From Coraliomargarita algicola (GTDB lineage: Bacteria; Verrucomicrobiota; Verrucomicrobiia; Opitutales; Coraliomargaritaceae), in NCBI RefSeq assembly GCF_033878955.1, contig NZ_CP138858.1:3747001-3811000 (forward strand): DNA of 64,000 nt, given 5' to 3'. Positions 1-8,538 of the stretch are shown one piece after another. The notes below the pieces were generated by a model. That model was not told the origin of the DNA. It searched no databases and saw only the letters and a list, made by a program, of their open reading frames with translations. Every line of letters starts with the position of its first letter. The stretch's first letter is position 1. The translations under genes and the position numbers were made by a program.

Positions 1-965
1 TCGCTGGGGCGCACCGAGGCGATGTGCACGGTGACTTCTGTGTCGAGGTATTGATCGATATCGGCCGTGTAGAATTCGACAGTGAAAGCGGGTGGGGGGG
101 GATCTTCGGTGATGATCATGTGGCTGAAGCCAGCCAAGGTATTGGCAGTGATGCCGGGAATCTGCACCAGCGACTCGATGCTCTGGATGGGGCGGGCAGC
201 CATGATCCGGGCGGCGTAGGCTTTCCCGATGCCGGGTAGTTCCTGAAGTTCTTCACTGGTGGCGGTGTTGATATTAATGCGATCTTTGAGTGGCAGGCCA
301 CCCAGACTTGGGCCACTGCCTGCGGAAAACTCGGTGCCTGCATCTGCTTCGCTGCTGCTATGGAGTGCTTCCAGGCCGGACATTTGCATGGAGCCGGTGG
401 CGAGTGCCCAGATGCCATCCTCTTCGCGTTGTGCCTCTCGTTCGTTGTTTTTTAGGCGACTGAGAAAGGTGCGGGGGGTGAGGCCGCCGGGCCAGCGATC
501 TTTGGTGGGCATGCCGTAGAGGCGTGCCAAGCCTGCTCGAATGAGCTCGAGCGAGAGATCCTTATCACCTTTTTGCACCAGTGCGTAATAGCGCTTGTTG
601 CGACTGCTTCCGCGGGCGTCCTCCCATTTGGTGATGACGGTAAATTCGCCCCTCAGGAAATTCTTGGTGAAGGTGCTGGCCAACTTACCAGTCTCGGTCA
701 CGGATTCTTCGGGAATGGAAAAGTAGCGAGCTTGCGCGCGCACCCGATCGATATAAGTTTCGGAAGTCTCGGGAGCGTCTACGTAGTAGAGGCGGAAGGT
801 GTATTGCTCATCGCCGTATTTAACTAGAAAACTGTCGCCGTCGTTAAAGGGTGCACTGACGAGCCGGCAGCCCCCCAGCACCTCCCAGGTACCTTCGACT
901 TGATCCGCTGCTCGCGTGGTGAGAACCAGCGAGAAAATACATAGCAGTGTAATGAGCATCCGCAT
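1..965 (-). CDS. Secreted SNase-like nuclease with helix-hairpin-helix domain (3' end outside window)
   Basis: The leftward frame opens at the ATG complementary to 963-965 and stays open to the window edge, so only the first 321 codons are seen. It starts with a signal peptide (MRMLITLLCIFSLVLTTRA). Residues about 30-190 look like a staphylococcal-nuclease (thermonuclease) domain: NDGDSF, then RLYYVDAPET (Arg, Asp and Glu of the SNase active-site layout), and the late motif ELIRAGLARLYG. After a Ser/Gly-rich linker, residues about 225-290 form a ComEA-type helix-hairpin-helix DNA-binding unit (ININTATSEELQELPGIGKA, then IPGITANTLAG). The reading is a secreted or periplasmic DNA-binding nuclease. 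DNA scavenging or turnover in transformation is inference. The C-terminal part after the HhH cannot be judged. It faces away from the PPTase gene across about 107 bp. Confidence 0.8.
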   Translation of the reverse strand, partial: MRMLITLLCIFSLVLTTRAADQVEGTWEVLGGCRLVSAPFNDGDSFLVKYGDEQYTFRLYYVDAPETSETYIDRVRAQARYFSIPEESVTETGKLASTFTKNFLRGEFTVITKWEDARGSSRNKRYYALVQKGDKDLSLELIRAGLARLYGMPTKDRWPGGLTPRTFLSRLKNNEREAQREEDGIWALATGSMQMSGLEALHSSSEADAGTEFSAGSGPSLGGLPLKDRININTATSEELQELPGIGKAYAARIMAARPIQSIESLVQIPGITANTLAGFSHMIITEDPPPPAFTVEFYTADIDQYLDTEVTVHIASVRPS

Positions 966-1072
966 TCAGGGTGTTCTAAAGCGCTGAGGCGGGCTGGCAA
1001 GGCTGGGATTGTATCAGTTTTAATTTAGGTGGGCTTGCTATCGATCCGCTCAGGCGACTGTATTTCTATCCT

Positions 1073-1732
1073 ATGTCGAATGAACTCACTTTAATTCAGC
1101 TGCGCAGGGCACTGGCTGACATTGCGCCATCTGCTTGCGCTTTTGAGCTGGCACTCGTGGGCGATCATTTGGAGGCACTTTCGGAGGCTGAACGGCTGTG
1201 GGTGAACGACTGGGGGGTGCATCGGCAGTGTGAGTTTTCGACGGGGCGCCGTTGTGCGCGAGATGTGCTGTCGGCACTCGAGGTGGACACGGGCGATTTA
1301 TTGCCGGATGCCGACGGTATTCCGCAATGGCCCGAGGGGGTGGTTGGCTGTATTTCGCACAGTCGGGGGCTTGCGATGGCGATCGCGTCGCGAGGGGGCG
1401 CTCCGTTTGTTCTGGGGTTGGACCTTGAAAAGACGAATCGACTGAGTGAGGCCGCCATGAAGAAAGTGGTGCATCCGATGGAGGAGAGTTTTGTGAGCGG
1501 TGATCAGGTCAGGGCGAGCGTCCTGTTTAGTTTGAAGGAAGCTTTTTATAAGGCGCAGTTCCCGCATTGGCGCATCCGTGGGAATTTTCAGGATATGGGG
1601 CTGGAGGTCGATCTCGCGTCAGGTGTGGCTAAGGTCTCGCAGCTAGATGTACGCTTTGCTCCGGAGTTGAGGCAGCTGCGGTTTAGTTTTCGCTTGGTCG
1701 ATGACTATGTGGTCAGTCTGTGTTGGAGTTAG
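1073..1732 (+). CDS. 4'-phosphopantetheinyl transferase (EntD/Sfp superfamily)
   Basis: A 219-residue protein that would move the phosphopantetheine arm of CoA onto a carrier-protein serine (acyl carrier or peptidyl/polyketide carrier). The family signatures are present in order: CISHS near residue 93, GLDLE near 115 (the acidic Mg-binding pair) and SLKEAFYKA near 155 (the conserved K-E-A-x-Y-K helix). Length fits the EntD type rather than the 120-residue AcpS type. The ATG at 1073 follows a pyrimidine-rich leader without a clear Shine-Dalgarno. It is convergent with tmk, with about 40 bp between. No NRPS or PKS gene is visible nearby, so the target carrier protein is unknown; it may act on the fatty-acid ACP if no acpS exists elsewhere. 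Confidence 0.85.
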   Translation: MSNELTLIQLRRALADIAPSACAFELALVGDHLEALSEAERLWVNDWGVHRQCEFSTGRRCARDVLSALEVDTGDLLPDADGIPQWPEGVVGCISHSRGLAMAIASRGGAPFVLGLDLEKTNRLSEAAMKKVVHPMEESFVSGDQVRASVLFSLKEAFYKAQFPHWRIRGNFQDMGLEVDLASGVAKVSQLDVRFAPELRQLRFSFRLVDDYVVSLCWS

Positions 1733-1773
1733 AGGTTGGGAGTTGTAGTGGGCGGCACTGTGGCTGGCTTTGG

Positions 1774-2418
1774 TCACAAAGGAGCGCTTGCGCTTAGCTT
1801 GTTTTGCACCAGCTCCCAGATCTCGTCTTGTAGGGACTGGATGCTTTGGCTGCCGTCGAGCACATGGAAGCGTTGAGGTTCGGCGGCGGCGAGTGCTAGG
1901 TAGCCTTGGCGGACGGCTTGAAAGAACTCGATGGCTTCTTGCTCCATGCGGTCGAGCTGCCCATCGCTGCGCTTGTGCACCCGAGCGAGGCCGATCTCGG
2001 GGGGCAGGTCGATGAGTAGGGTTAGGTCGGGGCGGGTGCTGCCGATCGCGAATTGATTAATGTTATCGACTTTCACGGAATCAATCGCGCGGGCTACGCC
2101 TTGGTAGACCGTTGTCGAATCTAGGAAACGATCGCAGAGCACGATTTGGCCGGCGGTGATCGCAGGTGCGATTAGTTGACGTACGTGTTGGGCGCGACTG
2201 GCGGCAAATAGTAGCAGTTCCGCCTCGGGCGACATGCCCTCGCCGGCTGCGTCGTGCTGGAGTAGGTGGCGGATCGCTTCGCCGAGTGAGGTGCCGCCGG
2301 GCTCACGAGTCTGGACGACTGTGTGGCCTGCTGCGCTGAGGCGTTGCTGCAGCGCGGCGATTTGAGTGGATTTGCCACAGCCTTCGCCGCCTTCGAATGT
2401 AATAAATAGCCCCGCCAT
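1774..2418 (-). CDS. tmk: Thymidylate kinase
   Basis: dTMP kinase, making dTDP for DNA synthesis in the cytosol. 214 residues, normal for the family. The P-loop FEGGEGCGKSTQ is near residues 8-19, the TREPGGT motif (dTMP-binding Arg) near 37-43, and the DRFLDSTTVYQG motif near 96-107. The start codon directly abuts the stop of the upstream PfkB-family gene (TAA complementary to 2419-2421), so the two are very likely co-transcribed, PfkB first. Confidence 0.95.
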   Translation of the reverse strand: MAGLFITFEGGEGCGKSTQIAALQQRLSAAGHTVVQTREPGGTSLGEAIRHLLQHDAAGEGMSPEAELLLFAASRAQHVRQLIAPAITAGQIVLCDRFLDSTTVYQGVARAIDSVKVDNINQFAIGSTRPDLTLLIDLPPEIGLARVHKRSDGQLDRMEQEAIEFFQAVRQGYLALAAAEPQRFHVLDGSQSIQSLQDEIWELVQNKLSASAPL

Positions 2419-3528
2419 TTACCAAGTAGCTATAAACTCTGCCAAGTCGTCGAGTGAGGGGCTCACTGCGGTGCGCACGTAGAAGCCGGAAGTGGCGACT
2501 GCGACGGTGAGTGCCGCTTCGGGAGATAGCCCGATAAGGCGTGCGGTGACGAAGCCGGAGTTAAAATGGTCGCCGGCGCCAGTGGTGATTTTAGGCTTTT
2601 CGCAGTAGGGACCCGCGGCGTAGGCGGTGCCTTCGGCGGTGGCGCAGGCCGCATCGGCGACGGGATGGATGACGACCGTGTCGAGCTTGAGCTTTTCGCG
2701 GATGCGAGCGGCCATCGTCTGGAGGTTTTCCGGTGTATTGGGCAGGGGGGAGAAGCCGAGCAGCGCGTCGACTTGTTCTGCCTCGCGTAAGTTGAGGCCG
2801 AGGATGACTTTGCCAAAGGCTTCAAACTTAGAAAAGACGCTGAGCACTTCCAGCAGGTCGGCTTCGGAGCGCTTTTCGGGATCGGCGAGGTCGAAGAAAA
2901 AGGTGCGTGCTTTATCCTGGGAGCAGGCAGGCAGCACTTTTTCGAGGAAGCTATTGAAGACGTCGGTGAGGAAGGGAATCATCGTCCAGTTGACCATGGC
3001 GATTAGGTCGGACTCGTTGAATACCTGAATCAGTTGCGCTTCGCCGGGCAGTTCACACAAGCGTTCGTAGGTGATCTCATCCAGGCTGGCCATTGTGCCG
3101 AACATGATCTTGCCGTCGTTAAATTCTGCGGCGTGGGTGACGCCTGGATCGGCGATTGAAATCGCATGGGTCTTTTCGGCGAATTCATGGAAGACGTGGT
3201 GGATGGCGTCGCGCCCCAGGGCTCCCAAGTAGCGGACATCGAGGCCGTGTGCGGATTGGGCGTTGGCCATGATGGGGCCGTTGCCGCCGAGTTTTTCCAC
3301 GATGGGCGCCATTTCGATATTGGCACTTTTACCCGCTGCGGAGCCGATACGATTGGCAAAGTCGGTGATGGTGGGGATGGCTTTAAACTGATCGCCGGGG
3401 CCGGAACGTTGATCGACGGGATGCACGATGACGTCGACAAAGCCGTCGATGCCAACGAGCGCTTTTTTTGAATGTGCGAGCGGGCTCTTTTCTTGGAGCT
3501 CCTCAAGAGTTTGGGTCTTGTATTCCAT
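2419..3528 (-). CDS. PfkB-family carbohydrate/nucleoside kinase
   Basis: A 369-residue ribokinase-superfamily protein. Near the C-terminus the anion-hole/catalytic motif ITTGAGDHFNSGF (family form GAGDxF with the catalytic Asp) is clear. The N-terminal half carries a sugar-binding GIDGFVDV stretch and a G-G-N-G-P loop. It is longer than a standard fructokinase or ribokinase (about 300), and the N-terminal 30 residues lack similarity I recognise. The substrate cannot be assigned from sequence; sugar kinase or nucleoside kinase are both possible. It reads straight into tmk without an intergenic gap. Separate from the fructokinase at 56.4 kb, with which it shares only the fold motifs. Confidence 0.8.
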   Translation of the reverse strand: MEYKTQTLEELQEKSPLAHSKKALVGIDGFVDVIVHPVDQRSGPGDQFKAIPTITDFANRIGSAAGKSANIEMAPIVEKLGGNGPIMANAQSAHGLDVRYLGALGRDAIHHVFHEFAEKTHAISIADPGVTHAAEFNDGKIMFGTMASLDEITYERLCELPGEAQLIQVFNESDLIAMVNWTMIPFLTDVFNSFLEKVLPACSQDKARTFFFDLADPEKRSEADLLEVLSVFSKFEAFGKVILGLNLREAEQVDALLGFSPLPNTPENLQTMAARIREKLKLDTVVIHPVADAACATAEGTAYAAGPYCEKPKITTGAGDHFNSGFVTARLIGLSPEAALTVAVATSGFYVRTAVSPSLDDLAEFIATW

Positions 3529-3618
3529 AAAGCGTAAGTGGGGATTGAGCGCGATTAGATAAGGAGCGATCTAGCTCGGGGCAAACTATTTTACTCACTA
3601 TGAGTGAGGCGATTTGCA

Positions 3619-4905
3619 TTATTGTATTTCTGCAATAGAGCCGAAGTCGGCGTCGAAGAGTCGCTTGTAGGTGCGAACTGCGAGACCGTCGGTGAGCCCC
3701 GCCGTATAGTCGCAGAGGCGGCGGTAGCGTCCGGCGGCATCGTTTTCGTGTTCTAGCAGCGCTTGCACGGAAGCTGGTAGTAGATTCAGGCCTTTGCTTT
3801 CGGGATGTGCACAATGTTCACAGAGTGCTGTGAATAGTTGATCCAATATATAACCACCTTTGAATTCGATCTGTTGTAGCTGAGTGGATTTAAATATGAG
3901 GTCGAGCGCGATCGATTTATAGAGTGCGCTTTCGGCTTTGACGGCAGGATCGATCACTAGGTCGAAGGCATGCCGATGGGTGCGCTCGCTGAGGAAGCCT
4001 GCGCGCGGACGCAGTGTGCAGGCATGCACAAAGGTGCCGACGCGACTGCCAAAGTAAGGTTCGTAGCCGTTGCTTTTTATTTTTTGGCAAAGCGTTTCCA
4101 CCAGCTGCGATTGAGTGGCGTCGAGTGTTTGTTTTCCGGCCCATTCAGTTAGGCTGCCGACACTGATGTAACGGGCGTGAATGCCGTCTACGATATCGTG
4201 CAAGGAGTAGGCGGTGTCATCAGCCCAGTCCATGATTTGGCATTCGATGCTTTTAAATTGATTGAGTGCTTGGGGCGAGTTGAGCGCGTCGGGGGGCGTT
4301 TGTCCATCGAAGATCGCATCGCGCCACTGGGCTTGCTCATCGTAGATGAAGTGGTGCGCGGGTGCTTGGCCCGTTTGTTGGATCCAGTCACTTTGAGTGG
4401 CTTTATATTTCATGACTCCATCCAGAAACGCGCGTGTCGGGGCGATGCCTTTTGTGCGTCCCGGGCGTTCGTAGATGAGTTCGGTTAAGATGCGCAGTGT
4501 CTGTGCATTGCCTTCGAAGCCGCCGTGGGCGGACATGAGTTGGTTCAGCTTGCGCTCGCCAATGTGTCCAAAAGGCGGGTGCCCGAGGTCGTGTGCGAGG
4601 CAGATGGCTTCCGTTAGGTCGGCGTCGATGTGGAACTGTTCGTTGAGTAGGTCCGAGCGGGCGAGTAGATACTCGCAGATGGAGCGCCCCACTTTGGCGA
4701 CCTCGATTGAGTGAGTCAGGCGCGTGCGGTAAAAATCGTATTCGCCGGATTGGAACACTTGTGTCTTGGACTGTAGTCGACGGAACGGGTAGGAGAAAAT
4801 GATTCGATCACGCTCGATTTGGAAAGCGCTGCGATAGTCGCCTTCGGGAGAAGCTGTCTCAGGGAAGCGTTCTAGATCAAAGGAGGAATAGAATTTATTC
4901 TGCAT
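3619..4905 (-). CDS. dgt: Deoxyguanosinetriphosphate triphosphohydrolase-like HD protein
   Basis: 428 residues with the HD-superfamily metal site: RLTHSIEVAKVGRSI (first His), CLAHDLGHPPFGHIGE (the His-Asp pair and following helix) and MDWADDTAYSLHDIVDG (distal Asp). This arrangement is that of dNTP triphosphohydrolases (dNTP -> deoxynucleoside + triphosphate), which trim dNTP pools. The N-terminal RDRIIFSYPFRRLQSKTQVF is typical of the family. The gene is divergent from the small secreted protein at 4961, with overlapping 5' ends, so the promoters must overlap the coding starts or lie inside. Substrate preference (dGTP versus any dNTP) is not readable. Confidence 0.9.
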   Translation of the reverse strand: MQNKFYSSFDLERFPETASPEGDYRSAFQIERDRIIFSYPFRRLQSKTQVFQSGEYDFYRTRLTHSIEVAKVGRSICEYLLARSDLLNEQFHIDADLTEAICLAHDLGHPPFGHIGERKLNQLMSAHGGFEGNAQTLRILTELIYERPGRTKGIAPTRAFLDGVMKYKATQSDWIQQTGQAPAHHFIYDEQAQWRDAIFDGQTPPDALNSPQALNQFKSIECQIMDWADDTAYSLHDIVDGIHARYISVGSLTEWAGKQTLDATQSQLVETLCQKIKSNGYEPYFGSRVGTFVHACTLRPRAGFLSERTHRHAFDLVIDPAVKAESALYKSIALDLIFKSTQLQQIEFKGGYILDQLFTALCEHCAHPESKGLNLLPASVQALLEHENDAAGRYRRLCDYTAGLTDGLAVRTYKRLFDADFGSIAEIQ

Positions 4906-4960
4906 GCGTTCGGATTTGTTTGTCTTATACAGTGAGCGCTATAGTTGTCTTAGCTCAATG

Positions 4961-5593
4961 ATGAAATACCCCATTCGTTCAGGAATACTCGCAGCTGTGT
5001 TTGCGGGATTTGTTATCAACTCGCTATGCTCCCTTGCTTTAGAGGCTCGTATCGGCGAGCGGCGTGAATCCATTGAGAGCAGATTGTTTACCTCCGGCGG
5101 AATTGTCTACCGTGACGAGACCATTGAGAGCAGTCGCCGCAAGGGGATGCCATATTTAAAGTACTTTGACTATTTGCCCGGCTCTTCGGATGTGCGGCTG
5201 TATTTCAAAACGGCCGACGGGCGCCGCCCAACCTCTTCGGAACTCGACGACAAGCGGATGTCGAACGGGTGGGATTTGCATGTCGTCTATATCAATGGCA
5301 AGTCCGCGATTGAAGTGTATAAGCGTAGTGAGGGGATTACCGAGCATGAGTTTAATCATTTAATGGCCTTGCATGCCGGAGGTTCGTTTTGGAAACGGCT
5401 AAGTAAGGAGGACAAAGCGGAGGCGGTCAGTGCTTTCGGCTTTGAGATGGTGCGGGACGATGGTCGCGTGCGTGCTAAGAAAATCGGTGGCGACGCAGTG
5501 ATGTTCGTCGATTCCGAAGTCGACGTCAGACTCGCTGAGTTGAATACCAGTGATCTGCAGGAAAAAGCGCCCGTCAGTGTGGAGGGGTTTTAG
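4961..5593 (+). CDS. Small secreted protein of unknown function
   Basis: Not recognised. The likely start is one of the tandem ATGs at 4958/4961; an upstream in-frame start at 4904 would overlap dgt and put charged residues before the signal peptide. The product (about 210 residues) begins MMKYPIRSGILAAVFAGF and has a clear export signal, probably cut near residue 30. The mature part is mixed polar, with an ITEHEFNHLMALHAGG segment and an acidic C-terminus; no Cys pair, repeats or membrane helices. The H-E-F-N-H string resembles a short metal-binding motif but lacks the full HExxH form. No operon partner. Confidence 0.55.
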   Translation: MKYPIRSGILAAVFAGFVINSLCSLALEARIGERRESIESRLFTSGGIVYRDETIESSRRKGMPYLKYFDYLPGSSDVRLYFKTADGRRPTSSELDDKRMSNGWDLHVVYINGKSAIEVYKRSEGITEHEFNHLMALHAGGSFWKRLSKEDKAEAVSAFGFEMVRDDGRVRAKKIGGDAVMFVDSEVDVRLAELNTSDLQEKAPVSVEGF

Positions 5594-5757
5594 GGTAGGT
5601 CCTGTCGGGGGCGTGCAGTGGGATGTTTTCTGCAGAATGATCCTGGAGCAGAATGATTTTTCCCTATGTATACTGGGCGTGGCAGAGCTGATTCAGTCTT
5701 AGGGCATGAATAGACGTGCAAGCGGATTTCTCTTGTGGCCTCGGTTCTCTGAACCGG

Positions 5758-6046
5758 GGAGCGGCGGGATTGGTTCCGCTCAAGCGGGATCGCTTCGCGA
5801 CCACCCTGCGGGTGTCCCATCTCCGCTCCCTTTGGTCGCTCCGTCGAACTTCGTTCTCATCCCTCGCACGCTACGCGTGTTGCTTGTTCGACTGCGTCGA
5901 ATGGCGGAGAGAGAGGGATTGGTGCCTGCGGCATCGCTGCGCGACCGCCCGTGGCGTCCCATCTCCAGTCGCATTCGCTCCTTCCGTCGAACCCGATGGT
6001 TCGCATCTCCGCTCTCTTGCCGCACTTCAGCGACTTCGTCTTGAAA
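5758..6046. repeat. Tandem ~145-bp degenerate repeats derived from the tRNA-Ser region
   Basis: The gap between the secreted-protein gene and comM (about 450 bp before the tRNA) holds two diverged copies of a unit about 145-149 bp long. Each begins with GGGATTGG (5766 and 5915), continues through a GC-rich GCGACC core, then TCCCATCTCC (5815 and 5957) and a C/T-rich linker with CCGTCGAAC. The second copy starts with the exact last 19 nt of the tRNA-Ser gene plus 2 flanking bases (5900-5920 equals 6045-6065). The ends resemble the acceptor-stem strands of the tRNA. ORFs read across here are artefacts. Confidence 0.7.
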
Positions 6047-6137
<91 letters not shown>

Positions 6138-6200
6138 TTGCCAAAGACTGACTTTTAGAGGATGCTCTCGGTTGAGTGCAAGCGGTAATTTGAATTTTAA

Positions 6201-7748
6201 TTAATAAAACAAATTGCGGTCTAAGCTGCGATACTGAATTGCCTCGAGTAGGTGGGCGGTTTCGATGTGTTCACTGCCGGCTAAATCGGCAATGGTACGG
6301 GCGACTTTGAGGATGCGATCATAGGCACGCGCGGAGAGGCTGAGTTGTTCCATGGCTTGTTGCAATAAGTCGCCTTGCTCTTTGTTGATGGTGCAATGTT
6401 TGCGGATTTGTGAGTGCGACATGCGGGCATTGCAGCGGTCGGAGGCGAGTTGGGTCTCTTTAAATCGTTGATTTTGTATGCTGCGTGCGGCTTCGCAGCG
6501 GGCTCGCATGACGGCGGAGCTTTCGCCGGGCTTCGTGTTGCGCAGCTCTTCGATGCGTAGAGAGGGGGCCTCGATGTGGAGATCTATGCGGTCGAGTAGT
6601 GGGCCGCTGATCTTGGAGCGATAGCGTTGGATTTGGGGCACGCTGCAGCGACACTCGCGAGAGCTATCGCCGGTGTAACCACATGGGCATGGGTTCATCG
6701 CTGCGACTAACATTACGGAGCAGGGGAGGGTAATTTTGCCTGCGCTGCGTGAAATCGTGACTTTGCCGTCTTCGAGTGGCTGACGGAGTACTTCCAGTGC
6801 GGAGCGTTTAAATTCGGGCAATTCGTCGAGGAAAAGCACGCCGTTGTGGGCCAGTGAGATTTCGCCGGGGCCGGGGATTGAGCCGCCTCCGAGTAGGCCG
6901 ACGTCGCTGATGGTGTGGTGCGGTGAGCGGAAGGGGCGTTGAAAGTAGCGATTTTCACTGGAGAGTGTGGTGCCGGCAGCGGACTGAATGCTGAGGATCT
7001 CAAGAAATTCATCGATCTGAGGCTGTGGCATGATGGTGGGGATGCGCTTGGCAATCATGCTTTTGCCGGAGCCCGGGCTGCCGATCATGAGCAGATTATG
7101 CCCTCCGCTGACGGCGATCTCGACTGCGCGGCGCACTGCATGCTGCCCTTTGACCTCGGAAAAGTCGATACGTTGGCTTTCGGGGGGTGTTTGAAAGAAG
7201 CTGCTTTGGTTCGTCGGTAGGGGCTTGATAATGTGCTCGTGGTTGAGGAAGCGCACCGCTTCGTCGAGGCTGCCGACGGGATAGATGGCGACGCCGTCGA
7301 CCAGGGCGGCTTCGTCCGCCGATTCGGCGGGCACGATCAATCCGCGCTTGCCGAGGCGCTTGGCCAGCATGGCCATGGCCAGGGTGCCTTTGACGGGGCG
7401 GGTCTTACCGGAGAGGCTGAGCTCGCCGGCGATGAGGAAATTTTCCAGTTCCGCGTCTTCGCACTTTTTCATGGAGGCGAGGATTGCGAGAGCGATTGGC
7501 AGATCGTAGGCGGGCCCTTCTTTGCGTAGCCCTCCCGGAGCTAGGTTGATGGTGGTGCGCGTGGCCGGGGTGCGGAAACCGCTGTTCGCCATCGCGGATA
7601 GGACGCGGTCCTGCGATTCTTTGACCGCGGTGTCGGGTAATCCGACCAAAATGAATCGAGGGTCGCCGGCTTCGCCTGTGTTGACTTCGACTTGGACGGG
7701 GTGTGCGTCGACACCTACGAGCGCTGCTGACTGTGTGATTCCTAACAT
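6201..7748 (-). CDS. comM: YifB/ComM family Mg-chelatase-like AAA+ ATPase
   Basis: 515 residues, the normal size. The N-terminal ChlI-like domain carries LVGLPDTAVKESQDRVLSA. The AAA+ core has Walker A GSPGSGKSM near residues 224-232, Walker B GVLFLDELPEF and the zinc-like cysteine cluster NPCPCGYTGDS...CRCS. The C-terminal magnesium-chelatase domain reads ARAYDRILKVARTIADL. ComM is a hexameric helicase that promotes branch migration during natural transformation in Proteobacteria; this role here is by homology. The stop codon lies about 70 bp from the tRNA-Ser 5' end. It is divergent from coaE across about 130 bp. Confidence 0.93.
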   Translation of the reverse strand: MLGITQSAALVGVDAHPVQVEVNTGEAGDPRFILVGLPDTAVKESQDRVLSAMANSGFRTPATRTTINLAPGGLRKEGPAYDLPIALAILASMKKCEDAELENFLIAGELSLSGKTRPVKGTLAMAMLAKRLGKRGLIVPAESADEAALVDGVAIYPVGSLDEAVRFLNHEHIIKPLPTNQSSFFQTPPESQRIDFSEVKGQHAVRRAVEIAVSGGHNLLMIGSPGSGKSMIAKRIPTIMPQPQIDEFLEILSIQSAAGTTLSSENRYFQRPFRSPHHTISDVGLLGGGSIPGPGEISLAHNGVLFLDELPEFKRSALEVLRQPLEDGKVTISRSAGKITLPCSVMLVAAMNPCPCGYTGDSSRECRCSVPQIQRYRSKISGPLLDRIDLHIEAPSLRIEELRNTKPGESSAVMRARCEAARSIQNQRFKETQLASDRCNARMSHSQIRKHCTINKEQGDLLQQAMEQLSLSARAYDRILKVARTIADLAGSEHIETAHLLEAIQYRSLDRNLFY

Positions 7749-7877
7749 TGAGTGATCCCTTTCTGAGTGTGCATAGTGAACGCTTTTACACTAATGTCAC
7801 TCTTTAAGTCGTCAGAGTATCTGTGCGTGCGAATTAAGGCTCGCCTGTTTAGGGTCGATGGACTTCTACTTCGGGCT

Positions 7878-8456
7878 ATGAAAGTCGGCCTAACAGGAGG
7901 GATTGGTTGTGGCAAATCGACTGTAGTGGGGCTTTTCCGCGAGGCGGGCTGGCGTACCATTGAGTCGGACGCCGTTGTGCGTGAGTTGTTGGCAACAGAT
8001 GCGGAAGTGCAGACGCAGTTACGTGCGCGCTGGGGAGATGCGGTCTTTTCGGAGGGCGCGGTGGATCGTCGGGCAGTGGCCGCCAGGGTTTTTGGTGATG
8101 AGGAAGCGCTCAAATGGTTGGAGGCGCTGCTGCATCCCTTGGTTCGAGCCCATTGGCAAACGGCTATAGAGCAGGCGCCTGAGGCATGCTGGTTGGTGGA
8201 GATTCCATTGCTATTTGAAAAAAGGCTTGAAACCCTCTTTGATTTAACTGTCTGTGTTGCAAGCCCTCCTGATGTGGTCAAAGACCGAATGGTTGCCAGA
8301 GGTTACACAGGGGCGGAGATCGCGCAGCGCCGTGAGCGGCAAATGCCTCTTGAGGAAAAAATGCAACGCGCGGATCATCTTATCTCCAACGCTGGAAGCC
8401 TTGAATTTTTGAAACGACAAACCACGAGATTAATAGAGCAGATCGCCACAGCTTAA
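7878..8456 (+). CDS. coaE: Dephospho-CoA kinase
   Basis: Last step of CoA synthesis: ATP-dependent phosphorylation of dephospho-CoA. From the ATG at 7878 the protein has 192 residues and begins MKVGLTGGIGCGKSTV, with the P-loop in its usual place near the N-terminus; the longer frame from 7767 adds 37 unlikely residues and is rejected. Other family signs are TIESDAVVRELLA (Asp that binds the substrate), the LLHPLVR helix and DLTVCVASPPDVVKDRM. It sits directly upstream of rho with an 82-bp gap. Confidence 0.93.
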   Translation: MKVGLTGGIGCGKSTVVGLFREAGWRTIESDAVVRELLATDAEVQTQLRARWGDAVFSEGAVDRRAVAARVFGDEEALKWLEALLHPLVRAHWQTAIEQAPEACWLVEIPLLFEKRLETLFDLTVCVASPPDVVKDRMVARGYTGAEIAQRRERQMPLEEKMQRADHLISNAGSLEFLKRQTTRLIEQIATA

Positions 8457-8538
8457 GAGTGGACTGCTGTGACTCGCTCTTCCCCTCCCGAAAACTACTT
8501 ACCAAGCGACGCGTTGAGCGTCCCATAGATAAACAGCC

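Noticed and set aside
7767..7877. Upstream extension of coaE
   Set aside because: The 37 added residues are not family-like and the P-loop is placed normally from 7878.
8508..8522. GACGC/GCGTC hairpin before rho as an autoregulatory site
   Set aside because: A five-bp stem only; no support beyond position.
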